From contig JAENZQ010000026.1 of the NCBI GenBank assembly GCA_016841185.1, forward strand, positions 1 through 50,426: a DNA stretch of 50,426 bases, written 5' to 3'. Below the pieces are notes generated by a model. It saw nothing but the letters and a program-made list of their open reading frames with translations. It searched no databases and had not been told where the DNA came from. Origin of the DNA: Anaerovorax odorimutans (lineage in GTDB: Bacteria; Bacillota; Clostridia; Peptostreptococcales; JAAYPU01). Of the stretch, positions 26,015-34,011 are shown one piece after another (within the stretch, counting starts at the first letter, position 1; every line of letters begins with the position of its first letter). Position numbers and translations under genes: made by a program.

Positions 26015-26173
26015 ATGAAAAGATATGTTTGTACCATTTGCTCATACGTATATGATCCTGAGGCCGGTGATCCTGATAATGGAGTAGCTCCGGGAACTGC
26101 TTTTGAAGATATTGATGAAGAATGGGTTTGTCCCGTCTGCGGTGCAGGAAAAGACGCCTTTGAGGAGGAATAA
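26015..26173 (+). CDS. Rubredoxin
   Basis: A 52-residue rubredoxin with a single Fe(Cys)4 site: CTIC near residues 6-9 and CPVCG near 39-43. The [15 protein letters not shown] loop and the C-terminal FEEE are typical. GAAAGGAG precedes the ATG by seven bases. Too short to be seen by a 60-codon cutoff. It is very likely the redox partner of the flavoprotein encoded just upstream. Confidence 0.95.
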   Translation: MKRYVCTICSYVYDPEAGDPDNGVAPGTAFEDIDEEWVCPVCGAGKDAFEEE

Positions 26174-26238
26174 GATAAAACATTTAAAAGAATAAACTGT
26201 TTCCATCTTCATTCCGTAAATTTGAGCAAACTAAAATT

Positions 26239-26279
26239 AAAAGGTTTTCTCCTTTATAAAGGGGTATAACCTTTTTTTA
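26239..26279 (+). terminator. Terminator after rubredoxin gene
   Basis: Outer stem AAAAGGTT (26239-26246) and AACCTTTT (26268-26275) with an inner CCTTTATAAAGG palindrome, then a T run. It closes the flavin reductase-rubredoxin unit. Confidence 0.82.
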
Positions 26280-26524
26280 TACCAAATTTTTATACCAAAA
26301 ATATTTTATGCATATTTAACATTTGTGATAATCGCCGCATATTATAAAGCAGAAAAGAAAATATATTTCTATTTTCTATCATCTTAATAAATAATCCTCA
26401 TACAATTACTATCTTTATAAAATAAAAAAATATCCTGCAGGTTCAAACCCATTATACGATATATTGCCCACTATTCTAAATATCAATGATTTGCAAACTC
26501 AACAAAAATTTATGGGTTAAGTCA

Positions 26525-26557
26525 AAAGATAGCCGAGGAGATACCTCGGCTATCTTT
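26525..26557. terminator. Stable hairpin, probable terminator
   Basis: A perfect 14-base stem, AAAGATAGCCGAGG (26525-26538) with CCTCGGCTATCTTT (26544-26557), around 5 bases. It lies about 120 bases downstream of the minus-strand membrane protein gene. Because the stem ends in AAA/TTT it could act on either strand. Confidence 0.65.
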
Positions 26558-26594
26558 CTATCATGCCTCCAAAATAAAATTATCTTCTTGAACA

Positions 26595-26621
26595 TGTCAA
26601 TGGGGACGCTTCTTTTTGACA
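26595..26621. repeat. TGTCAA/TTGACA palindrome, possible REP relic
   Basis: TGTCAA (26595-26600), then TGGGGACGCTTCTTT, then TTGACA (26616-26621). Similar GGGGACG...TTTTGACA palindromes often lie beside REP-associated transposase genes in Clostridia, from memory; no transposase is present here. Confidence 0.35.
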
Positions 26622-26673
26622 CGATCATGAGCATATTTTCTCACAGTACCCGTTTAAATATATTATACAAGTG

Positions 26674-27201
26674 TTAAACATTCATCTCATAATACAGATC
26701 CTTTGACTTATTAAATGCAACCAGAAAACTGATAGCAACGATAAAAGACACTATAATGCAGACTATTGCAACTATTGGAATCAAGAGACATATATAAGTC
26801 ACGACATTGAAAACTGCAACAAGTGTCCATGTGGATCTAAGGCTGTCTCCATTCAAAAATATATTATATTTCTCTTCCATCTCTTTTACGCCCCTGACGA
26901 TGTTATAGGAAATATACAGAGAAATAATAGTAGACGCGATGGCAAGTATATAAGACAAAAAACCTAATGATGCGGAAATTCCGATCAAATCAATAAAATA
27001 CAAGATGCTGGTATAAACAGCCATTCCAGTTGCATATGGCTTTACCTCCATAAACATCCGGCTTTCATCAGTCATTTCACCCAGCCCGTTTATCATAACG
27101 ATATAGCCAACAAAATCTGGAATTAGGCCAATCTGTGAGTTGCCAAGATTCAGATTGAAGTCTATAAATATCAAAAGAAACCCTATAAAAATGTTTTTCA
27201 T
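26674..27201 (-). CDS. Membrane protein of unknown function
   Basis: A 175-residue hydrophobic protein with about five or six membrane segments (near 2-18, 24-42, 58-78, 80-100, 122-150, 150-168). The LGNSQIGLIPDFVGYIVM segment near residues 18-36 (LIPDFxGYI) is shared by a group of small clostridial membrane proteins. The ATG at 27201 has GGGGTG at proper spacing; an upstream 63-codon extension is hydrophobic noise without a site. Partner and function unknown. Confidence 0.75.
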   Translation of the reverse strand: MKNIFIGFLLIFIDFNLNLGNSQIGLIPDFVGYIVMINGLGEMTDESRMFMEVKPYATGMAVYTSILYFIDLIGISASLGFLSYILAIASTIISLYISYNIVRGVKEMEEKYNIFLNGDSLRSTWTLVAVFNVVTYICLLIPIVAIVCIIVSFIVAISFLVAFNKSKDLYYEMNV

Positions 27202-27369
27202 TTTATGCACCCCATTTCTTACTGTATTCTTTATCAATAGATTATTACTAATATATATTATACTAAAAGAACAATACTTTCTGATTGAATTTATTACTAT
27301 ACTCCAGTATATTTTAAAAACTATGGTTTTTATAATATCCTTTTTTTTAAAATATTTCTTATACCTATA

Positions 27370-27396
27370 ACCTTTTTTATTTTTAATCATAAATTA
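27370..27396 (+). promoter_or_regulatory. Candidate sigma-K/sigma-E promoter of cwlJ-gerQ
   Basis: AC (27370-27371), 16 bases, CATAAATTA (27388-27396). This fits the sigma-K form AC-N16/17-CATANNNTA; the -10 also fits sigma-E (CATANNNT). It lies 33 bases before the cwlJ start. The motif is short and AT-rich, so chance is possible, but mother-cell expression is what these genes need. Confidence 0.5.
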
Positions 27397-27428
27397 TAAT
27401 AAGAAGCTAAGATTTTGAGGTGACTAAA

Positions 27429-27872
27429 ATGCCTTATCCAGCAAGAGAATTACTGGCAAGAATAATAAAATGCGAAGCCGGCGGAGAAGGGGAAACCGGA
27501 ATGAAAGCGGTTGCCAATGTTGTAATGAACCGTGTTCATGTAGGCTATGGCGAATATCTTCGAACAGGGCAGGGTGATATTCATAAAGTAATATATCAAC
27601 CCGGCCAATTCGATTGTGTCAGAGGAGAAATACGAGGACTTCCAAATCCTCAAACCATTTGGGCAACTCCTCCCGAAGACGTTCATTATGAAATTGCCGA
27701 CTGGGCACTATCCGGAAACAAATTGAATACGACAGGTGAATCCCTATGGTATATGAACCCCTTTGTTCCCGAATGCCCGCCCTACTTCCCCTATAACCGC
27801 ACCGGCTATTATCAGGTGAGGATCCATGAGCATTGCTTTTTCAATCCCACCCAGCTTTATGCAGAAACTTAA
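27429..27872 (+). CDS. Spore cortex-lytic hydrolase, CwlJ/SleB-type
   Basis: A 147-residue cell wall hydrolase (Hydrolase_2 family). The catalytic-type Glu lies in KCEAGGEGETGMKAVANVVMNRV near residues 15-37. Later typical parts are QPGQFDCV and ESLWYMNP. No signal peptide or SPOR/LysM domain, as for CwlJ, which depolymerises spore cortex during germination. ATG at 27429 is chosen because GAGGTG lies six bases before it. A gene for a GerQ-type protein follows 28 bases downstream; in Bacillus, GerQ is needed to place CwlJ in the spore, which supports the call. Confidence 0.85.
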   Translation: MPYPARELLARIIKCEAGGEGETGMKAVANVVMNRVHVGYGEYLRTGQGDIHKVIYQPGQFDCVRGEIRGLPNPQTIWATPPEDVHYEIADWALSGNKLNTTGESLWYMNPFVPECPPYFPYNRTGYYQVRIHEHCFFNPTQLYAET

Positions 27873-27900
27873 CCCTATGATATTAAAGGAGGTGTTCTAT

Positions 27901-28269
27901 TTGCCCTCATATATGTATCCACAAAGACCCGGATGTGCCCAGGTGCAGCCTCCTGGCATGAAGCCTTATGCACCATATTCAGGAACGAGGCCGTCTGTAC
28001 CGTCTGCACCAACTACTCCAACCCCAAGAGAAGAACTGCAAAACATGAACAATGTATATACCAATACGCTTTACACCCAAGGGTACTTATCAGAAAATGT
28101 GGGAAGATACATTAAAGCAGAATTTCTGATTGGAACTAACATGTTAATGGATAGAGAAGGCATACTTAAAGAAGTCGGTATTAGTTACATCGTAATACAA
28201 GAACCGAGAACTGACGACTTGGTGCTTTGCGACCTCTACTCAATCAAATTCGTTACTTTCTTTTATTAA
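27901..28269 (+). CDS. GerQ-like spore coat protein
   Basis: A 122-residue protein with a Pro/Tyr/Gln-rich start (1-45) and a C-terminal GerQ domain (about 55-120: YLSENVGRYIKAEFLIG, ILKEVGISYIVIQEPRTDDLVLCDLYSIKFVTF). The start is TTG at 27901, six bases after AAAGGAGGTG; in-frame ATGs further up lie within cwlJ. In B. subtilis GerQ is cross-linked into the coat and positions CwlJ. Together with the hydrolase upstream it forms a two-gene germination unit. Confidence 0.82.
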   Translation: MPSYMYPQRPGCAQVQPPGMKPYAPYSGTRPSVPSAPTTPTPREELQNMNNVYTNTLYTQGYLSENVGRYIKAEFLIGTNMLMDREGILKEVGISYIVIQEPRTDDLVLCDLYSIKFVTFFY

Positions 28270-28271
28270 AA

Positions 28272-28306
28272 AGAAGAGGCCTCCAGCCTCTTCTCTATTT
28301 TTTTGA
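28272..28306 (+). terminator. Terminator of cwlJ-gerQ
   Basis: Stem AGAAGAGGC (28272-28280) and GCCTCTTCT (28286-28294), then CTATTTTTTT. The convergent ileS stop codon starts at the base just beyond the stem (28297-28295), so the T tract is the antisense of its last Lys codons. Confidence 0.88.
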
Positions 28307-31300
28307 TACTCTTTCCACATAAATCCCTGTCTCACGCCCGTTGAGATCCTGGATTTCCATTTCTACAGATGCTTCTTCAAGCTTCAGTGCGAGGGTTTCT
28401 TTCATAATATAATCCTTAAACATCTCCAAAGCCTTTTCTACTTCATTATCGGCCCGATAATAAATATGAATATTGTCAAGCACTTCATAATCTTTATTCT
28501 TTCTCATTTGCTGGACCTTGGATACAAATTCTCTTGCCAATCCTTCATAGACCAGTTCTTTGGAAAGGGTTGTGTCCAAAATGGTAAACAAATTATTTTC
28601 CATAGTGACGGTAAATCCTTCTTTTGCCGATATGTTGATATCCACCAGTGACCTATCAATTTCTGTTTCTTCACCATCCAAATTTAAAGCGATTTTGCCT
28701 TGCGCTTCAAGCTGTGAAACAACTTCCGCTGCATCCAGAGTTGATAACACCTTAGCCAGAGATTTAACCTTCTTTCCTAAAACAGGGCCTGCTGCTTTGA
28801 AGTCAGGCTTCAGGCTATAGTTCATATATTTTTCCAGGTTTTTTTCAAAAACAACCTCTTTTACATTTAATTCTTCTTTAATAAGCTGTGTCATGTCACC
28901 AATTAAAGATTCATATTTGCCGTCTACCAGAATTTTCTGCAATGGTTGTCTGACTTTGATTTTCTCCTTTTCACGTGCTGAACGGCCAAGACCGACTAAA
29001 TCCCTGACAAGATCCATTCTTTCTTCGACTACAGCATCTATCAATGTTTCGTTGATTTCTGGATAAAAAGCCAGATGAACCGATTCTTCTCCGGAAAGCT
29101 TTTTATAGATTTCATCGGAAAGGAAAGGTGCAAAAGGTGCCATGAGCCTGGAAACACCTGATAATACTTCATAGGTGGTATTATAAACCGATATTTTGTC
29201 CTCGCTGAGCTCAGTCGCCCAGAAACGTCTTCTCGCCCTTCGAATATACCAGTTGGACAAATCCTCATCTACAAATTCTTGTATACTTCGCACCGCCTTC
29301 ATCAAATCATATACTTCCATCTCATCTATAACATTTTTAACCAGCTTATTGTATTTTGATAAAATCCATCGGTCCAATTCAGGTCTATTGTTATATTCAA
29401 TAAAGTCAGCTTTAGGATTCATATTATCCGTATTGGAATAAAGCACAAAGAAATTATAAACATTTCTCAGTGTTCCAAAAAACTTGCTCTGGATCTCTTT
29501 CAAACCTTCTTCATCAAATTTTGTCGGTGTCCATGCAGGAGAAACATAAAGAAGATACCATCTGGTAGCATCCGCTCCGTATTTTTCAAAAAGATTAAAA
29601 GGATCAACCGTATTTCCTCTGGATTTGGACATTTTCTTTCCTTCTTTATCCAATATCAAGTCATTTACCAGAACATTTTTATAAGGAGAAACACCTTTAA
29701 CAAAAGTGGAAATTGCTAAAAGCGAATAAAACCAGCCTCTTGTCTGATCGATCCCTTCGCATATAAAATCTGCCGGGAACAGTTCTTCATCAAATTTTTC
29801 ACTGTTTTCAAAAGGATAATGATGCTGGGCAAAAGGCATTGCCCCGCTGTCAAACCAGCAATCAATTACTTCACTGACTCTGGTCATAGTTTCACCACAT
29901 AGATTACATTTAATATGCACTTCATCTACATAAGGTCTGTGCAATTCAATATCTTCAGAGATTTCCTCAATAGCCTTTTCAACTAATTCCTTTCTTGAAC
30001 CGATGGATTGAAGATGACCACACTGACATTTCCAGATATTTAACGGTGTTCCCCAATATCTGTTTCTTGATAATGCCCAATCATTCAGATTCTCCAACCA
30101 GTTGCCAAATCTCTTCTCACCAACATAATCCGGATACCAGTTGACTGAATTGTTATTGGAAATTAAAAGATCTTTCAGTTTTGTCATTTCAATATACCAG
30201 CTTGGCTTAGCATAGTAGAGCAAAGGTGTTGAACACCGCCAGCAATGCGGGTAATTATGATCCATCTTTTCTTTTGAAAATAGCTTTCCTTCGGAATGCA
30301 ACCATTTAATGATGTCTACATCACAATCCATGACAAATTTGCCCTTCCAGGGGGTCTCAGTATATTTACCATCTTCTCCTACAGGGTTAGGGACAGGAAG
30401 ATCATATTTTCGACCAGTCCTATAGTCATCTTCACCAAAAGCAGGAGCAGTGTGAACAATACCGGTACCATCATCTGTTGTAACATAATCATTACATGTT
30501 ACATAAAAAGCTTTTTTATCTACTTTTACAAAAGGCATTAGTTGCTCATATTCAACATACTCCAGATCTTTTCCTTTCATAGTGTCTAATACGGTATACC
30601 CTTCTCCCAAAACCTTATCTGCGAGATTCTCAGCAACATAATAAACATTTCCTCTTGATTCTGCCTTAATATAATCCACATCCGGATGAACAGTAAGAGA
30701 AACATTTGAAGCAAGTGTCCATGGTGTTGTGGTCCATGCAAGAAAATATTCATCTGCATCTTTTCTTTTAAAGGCAGCAATCACCGTATTTGTCTTAACT
30801 TCTTTATAACCTAATGCTACTTCGTGGGAAGCCAGTCCTGTTCCGCATCTCGGACAATATGGTAATATCTTATGTCCTTCATAAATCATATCTTCGTCAA
30901 AAAACTTTTTTAATATCCACCATTCTGATTCTATATAATCGTTTTCAAGGGTTATATATGGGTTGTCCAGATCAATCATATAGCCCATTTTGCGTGTCAT
31001 ATCCCGCCATTGTCTTTCATAAGTAAAAACAGACTCTTTACATTTTTCATTAAATTTATCCATTCCATAAGCTTCTATTTCCTGCTTATTGGATAAATTC
31101 AACTGTTTTTCCACTTCTATTTCTACTGGCAGTCCATGAGTGTCCCATCCTGCTTTTCTTTTTACTTTGTATCCCCTCATTGTTTTATAGCGGCATACAC
31201 TATCTTTTAAAGTCCTGGCAATTACATGGTGAATCCCCGGCTTTCCGTTTGCTGTAGGAGGACCTTCATAGAATACAAAAGAAGGCTTTCCTTCTCGGGT

Positions 31301-31396
31301 TATAACACATTTTTCCAACAATCTATTCTGATCCCATTGATCTGACTGCAAACCCTGTACCTCTGCTATGGGGTTGTCCGATAAATTTTCAAACAT
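28295..31396 (-). CDS. ileS: Isoleucyl-tRNA synthetase, type 2 (eukaryote-like)
   Basis: A 1033-residue class I synthetase charging tRNA-Ile. Length and sequence fit the type-2 (eukaryote-like) IleRS, about 100 residues longer than the common bacterial type. Domains: catalytic with editing insertion (1-640), KMSKS present as KKMSKSRG near residue 597, anticodon-binding (about 690-850) and a long C-terminal domain. In place of HIGH the protein has GIHH at residues 54-57 (31226-31237), that is, the first and third positions are swapped. Type-2 enzymes are generally insensitive to mupirocin, and an altered GxHH signature has been reported in some of them. A T-box leader and promoter lie upstream. 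Confidence 0.95.
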   Translation of the reverse strand: MFENLSDNPIAEVQGLQSDQWDQNRLLEKCVITREGKPSFVFYEGPPTANGKPGIHHVIARTLKDSVCRYKTMRGYKVKRKAGWDTHGLPVEIEVEKQLNLSNKQEIEAYGMDKFNEKCKESVFTYERQWRDMTRKMGYMIDLDNPYITLENDYIESEWWILKKFFDEDMIYEGHKILPYCPRCGTGLASHEVALGYKEVKTNTVIAAFKRKDADEYFLAWTTTPWTLASNVSLTVHPDVDYIKAESRGNVYYVAENLADKVLGEGYTVLDTMKGKDLEYVEYEQLMPFVKVDKKAFYVTCNDYVTTDDGTGIVHTAPAFGEDDYRTGRKYDLPVPNPVGEDGKYTETPWKGKFVMDCDVDIIKWLHSEGKLFSKEKMDHNYPHCWRCSTPLLYYAKPSWYIEMTKLKDLLISNNNSVNWYPDYVGEKRFGNWLENLNDWALSRNRYWGTPLNIWKCQCGHLQSIGSRKELVEKAIEEISEDIELHRPYVDEVHIKCNLCGETMTRVSEVIDCWFDSGAMPFAQHHYPFENSEKFDEELFPADFICEGIDQTRGWFYSLLAISTFVKGVSPYKNVLVNDLILDKEGKKMSKSRGNTVDPFNLFEKYGADATRWYLLYVSPAWTPTKFDEEGLKEIQSKFFGTLRNVYNFFVLYSNTDNMNPKADFIEYNNRPELDRWILSKYNKLVKNVIDEMEVYDLMKAVRSIQEFVDEDLSNWYIRRARRRFWATELSEDKISVYNTTYEVLSGVSRLMAPFAPFLSDEIYKKLSGEESVHLAFYPEINETLIDAVVEERMDLVRDLVGLGRSAREKEKIKVRQPLQKILVDGKYESLIGDMTQLIKEELNVKEVVFEKNLEKYMNYSLKPDFKAAGPVLGKKVKSLAKVLSTLDAAEVVSQLEAQGKIALNLDGEETEIDRSLVDINISAKEGFTVTMENNLFTILDTTLSKELVYEGLAREFVSKVQQMRKNKDYEVLDNIHIYYRADNEVEKALEMFKDYIMKETLALKLEEASVEMEIQDLNGRETGIYVERVSKK
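31226..31237 (-). other. Altered HIGH signature (GIHH) in ileS
   Basis: Codons for residues 54-57 of the synthetase. The surrounding GPPTANGK aligns exactly with the usual GPPxANG before HIGH, so the motif is truly GIHH and not a misalignment. Confidence 0.85.
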
Positions 31397-31534
31397 TTTT
31401 CTTCATCCTTTCAGTATAATCTTAAAACATAATGCTTTTTTAATTATTCTCAAATATGTTAATCCTTTGATCAACAGTATAATAAAATATTTATTTGGTG
31501 TTAGGTCATATCACAGTTTCGAAGACGAAATCAT

Positions 31535-31563
31535 AAAAAAATCCCTGGACAACTGTCCAGGGG
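31535..31563 (-). terminator. T-box attenuator terminator
   Basis: Stem CCCTGGAC (31543-31550) with GTCCAGGG (31555-31562), then on the minus strand ATTTTTTT. In the uncharged-tRNA state the T-box sequence would disrupt this stem. Confidence 0.9.
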
Positions 31564-31799
31564 CGATTAATCCGCGGTACCACCCTAGTTATAGGAAAAT
31601 AATCTAAACCTATATCTCTTTAATGCGTAACGTGTATAAAACGTGTATTCTTACTGTATATTTCAGAATACAAGCTCCAAGGTGATTTTCAGGTCCGCCT
31701 ATGTTAACAATCTCTCAGCTTTTCAATTGTCTCTCTTTAAACAGTACGGCCTTACTCTCCTCTTCTTCGCCTCTGCCATAATAAAGTTATACAATTCAT
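31535..31799 (-). promoter_or_regulatory. T-box riboswitch upstream of ileS
   Basis: On the minus strand: a stem I region beginning GAAGAAGAGGAGAGTAAG, then an AGAGAG run, GCTGAGAG, a candidate specifier in AAAATCACC (ATC at 31686-31684, an Ile codon), and the T-box core AGGGTGGTACCGCGG (31586-31572), followed by the terminator. It senses uncharged tRNA-Ile and allows read-through to ileS, which starts about 140 bases further on. Core motif certain; specifier is my reading. Confidence 0.93.
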
Positions 31800-31827
31800 T
31801 TTATACAACTATCCATTCAAATGTCAA
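31800..31827 (-). promoter_or_regulatory. Predicted sigma-A promoter of the T-box/ileS transcript
   Basis: TTGACA (31827-31822) and TATAAA (31805-31800) with a 16-base spacer, placed just before the T-box leader. Confidence 0.8.
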
Positions 31828-31884
31828 GCATTACGCTCAAGATTTATATAAATATAATAATAATGGAATATTAATGGTATCCAT

Positions 31885-33111
31885 TCACAATTTTTCAGCA
31901 ATCCTTGTAATCTTTTCTTCTGTTATGTGATCAGACAACTTTTTCTCTATCTCGTTTTTACTTACAATAACAGTCGGAACTTTTTCTATTCCTGACTTTG
32001 CCAGAAATCCTTTAGCTTTATAGATATCAATGGTATAGAAAAAATATCGGCCTTTTAGCTTTAGTTCCATTTTTTCTATAATTTTTAATAATTTTAATTG
32101 ATCTTCTTCAATTGAGTTATATATTAAAGTAATACTTGGCTTTTCTACTTTCATTCTTTTATTTTTAAAAGCTTTATTTCTGAGGAGATATTTTTCCGCA
32201 TGGATGCTTGCAATTGCACCATCTCCTGCACAGGTTACAACTTGTCTCAGGAATTTATTCCGTATATCACCAATTGCATATACCCCTTCGATATTTGTCT
32301 GCATGTTTTCATTGGTAATAATATAGCCATTTTCTGTCATGTCAACCATTCCCTTAAACAAATCCGCATTTGGTATATACCCGATAAATTCAAAGCAGGA
32401 CCTACAATCCACTTTTATCAGTTCATTTGTTTTCAAATTCTTTAGAACCACTTTTTCCAGTTGGTTATTTCCTTCAAAATGATTTACAGAAGTATTCCAA
32501 AGAATTTCAATTTTGGGATTATTCAGAGCAACATCTTTAAGCTCTTCACTGCAGTTCATTTTATCACTATCCACATTAACAGACAGAATCACTTTATCCG
32601 CGAATTTAGCCAAAAACAAACTTTCTTCTACAGCCATGTCCTCTGATCCTATTACCACTACTTTTTTTCCGGTATTCACAGCCGCATCACATACCGAACA
32701 GAAGGTAATGCCTTTTCCCAGATATTTATCTTCATTTTTTGCCCCGGTCACTTTGGGTTTTCCTCCTGAAGCAATTATAACCACTCTGGTTTCATATGTA
32801 TCCCGAAATGTCCATATTTTTTTAACATCGCCTTGGATATCCACTTTTCTCACATCTGTGAACCGGAAATGAACATTGAAACGTTTTGCCTGTTGATAAA
32901 ATAGATCCATCAAAGCTTTTCCCGTCATCCCTTCGGGAAAACCAGGATAATTTTCTATTTCATTCATATTTACGGCAAGTCCCCCCACCAGATTTTGTTC
33001 TATAATCAAAGTTTTCAGATTTGCACGCCCTGCATAAATTCCGGCACTTAAACCGGCAGGGCCTCCTCCGATGATTACTACATCATATTGTTCGATTTTT
33101 TTTTCTCTCAT
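31885..33111 (-). CDS. Thioredoxin-reductase-like flavoprotein 1, Trx-fold tail
   Basis: A 408-residue protein: FAD-binding GGGPAG near the start, a CSVC redox pair (usual CATC), a second Rossmann site and EGVYAIGD, as in TrxB, then a C-terminal thioredoxin-fold domain of about 80 residues. The second Rossmann glycine motif reads GSEDMA instead of GxGxxA, and the HRR-type NADPH-phosphate site is replaced by VNVDSDK. The Trx tail has NSIEED where CGPC should be, yet keeps the cis-Pro (KVPT). The start at 33111 follows AAGGGAG; the in-frame extension upstream is made of a palindromic repeat. Either NADH or a protein donor such as ferredoxin may feed it. Confidence 0.78.
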   Translation of the reverse strand: MREKKIEQYDVVIIGGGPAGLSAGIYAGRANLKTLIIEQNLVGGLAVNMNEIENYPGFPEGMTGKALMDLFYQQAKRFNVHFRFTDVRKVDIQGDVKKIWTFRDTYETRVVIIASGGKPKVTGAKNEDKYLGKGITFCSVCDAAVNTGKKVVVIGSEDMAVEESLFLAKFADKVILSVNVDSDKMNCSEELKDVALNNPKIEILWNTSVNHFEGNNQLEKVVLKNLKTNELIKVDCRSCFEFIGYIPNADLFKGMVDMTENGYIITNENMQTNIEGVYAIGDIRNKFLRQVVTCAGDGAIASIHAEKYLLRNKAFKNKRMKVEKPSITLIYNSIEEDQLKLLKIIEKMELKLKGRYFFYTIDIYKAKGFLAKSGIEKVPTVIVSKNEIEKKLSDHITEEKITRIAEKL

Positions 33112-33134
33112 AATATCTCCCTTATTCATATTTA

Positions 33135-33157
33135 GGGATAGCCCTTGCGGCTGTCCC
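33135..33157. repeat. Second GGGACAGCC-type hairpin
   Basis: Stem GGGATAGCC (33135-33143), loop CTTGC, stem GGCTGTCCC (33149-33157), matching the hairpin at 7079-7107 apart from one base and the outer three pairs. It lies just upstream of the flavoprotein 1 start. Confidence 0.7.
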
Positions 33158-33263
33158 ACAAGTAACTCCTTCGAAGTAGCATAAGCGTAAGTATAAGCAA
33201 CTCCTGCAGAGCAGCGTGTAAGTAGTTTAAAAGATTAGGGATTTAGAATCAGATAACAGTTGC

Positions 33264-33297
33264 GGTCAGAAACTATAGCAAAGCTATAGTTTCTACC
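33264..33297. repeat. Dispersed 34-bp hairpin, copy A
   Basis: Perfect 12-base stem AGAAACTATAGC (33268-33279) with GCTATAGTTTCT (33283-33294) around AAA, bounded by GGTC and ACC. Identical to 33845-33878. Confidence 0.8.
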
Positions 33298-33476
33298 TTT
33301 ATGCTATGATGAAGATTCTGTGTAACAAAATCCTCGTTAACTATTATTTGTTATTTATTATCTCTTATCTGGTCCTTTGATGATCCTCTGCCATCTGTCC
33401 TGTTACCTTAGATCTTTTTCTGTCCCCTGTCTCCTGTCACCTGTTGCCTGTTACCTTAGATCCTACATCATAGATC

Positions 33477-33704
33477 CTAATTAGTTTTCTCAATAATGAT
33501 CTCCCATTCTCCATCATCGATTTCTTCAATTTCAACATGATAACCTTTTTTCCTTGCCCAATCCGGTAAATTTTTCATGGCACACATATGATCAACCTGA
33601 ACAATCAAAACATCGCCTGCTTCCAATTCTTTCAAACGGTTTTCAGTATTTACCAGTGATTCAGGACATGATTCTCCTAAACAATCCAATACATATTCTT
33701 TCAA
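33477..33704 (-). CDS. TusA-like sulfur carrier 1
   Basis: A 75-residue TusA/SirA-fold protein. The functional Cys-Pro lies in CLGESCPESL near residues 7-16, as in TusA, which carries persulfide sulfur. The TTG at 33704 is preferred as start: AAAGGAG lies seven bases before it, and the resulting MKEYVLDCLG matches the start of TusA2. An alternative ATG seven codons upstream has GAGGGG. Set between flavoproteins 1 and 2, it may move sulfur (or selenium) in a reductive pathway; no sulfurtransferase is adjacent. Confidence 0.8.
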   Translation of the reverse strand: MKEYVLDCLGESCPESLVNTENRLKELEAGDVLIVQVDHMCAMKNLPDWARKKGYHVEIEEIDDGEWEIIIEKTN

Positions 33705-34011
33705 ATCAAAACTCCTTTCGCACATATCAATACCCCTCTATTATAAGTGTAAATAACTCCTGCGAATTAGCATGAGTGTAAGTAGTTTAAAAGATTAGAG
33801 ATTTAGAATCAGATAACAGATAACGGATAATAGATAACAGTTGCGGTCAGAAACTATAGCAAAGCTATAGTTTCTACCTTTATGCTATGATGAAGATTCT
33901 GTGTAACAAAATCCTCGTTAACTATTATTTGTTATTTATTATCTCTTATCTGGTCCTTTGATGATCCTCTGCCATCTGTCACCTGTAACCTTAGATCCTA
34001 CATCATAGATC
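33705..34011. repeat. Spacer B: near-identical copy of spacer A
   Basis: About 280 bases (33745-34020) that repeat 33161-33480 almost base for base, including the 34-bp hairpin and a GATTCTG...CAAAATC hairpin (33894-33912). Spacer B has an extra ATAACGGATAATAG-type insert, spacer A an extra CTGTCCCCTGTC-type insert. No gene. Confidence 0.85.
33845..33878. repeat. Dispersed 34-bp hairpin, copy B
   Basis: Same perfect 12-base stem as copy A: AGAAACTATAGC (33849-33860), AAA, GCTATAGTTTCT (33864-33875). Confidence 0.8.

Larger units (their letters stand above)
26174..26673. other. Intergenic gap with two hairpins and a REP-like relic
   Basis: Five hundred bases without a credible gene. It holds the rubredoxin terminator (26239-26279), a very stable hairpin (26525-26557) and a TGTCAA...TTGACA palindrome (26595-26621). 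The region 26290-26500 is plain AT-rich sequence. Confidence 0.5.
33112..33476. repeat. Spacer A: repeat-filled gap, duplicated at 33745
   Basis: Between flavoprotein 1 and tusA1. It holds the GGGATAGCC/GGCTGTCCC hairpin (33135-33157), TAAG phrases, the perfect 34-bp hairpin (33264-33297) and CTGTCCCCTGTC-type phrases. From about 33161 to 33480 it is nearly identical to 33745-34020; two indels separate the copies. Confidence 0.85.
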
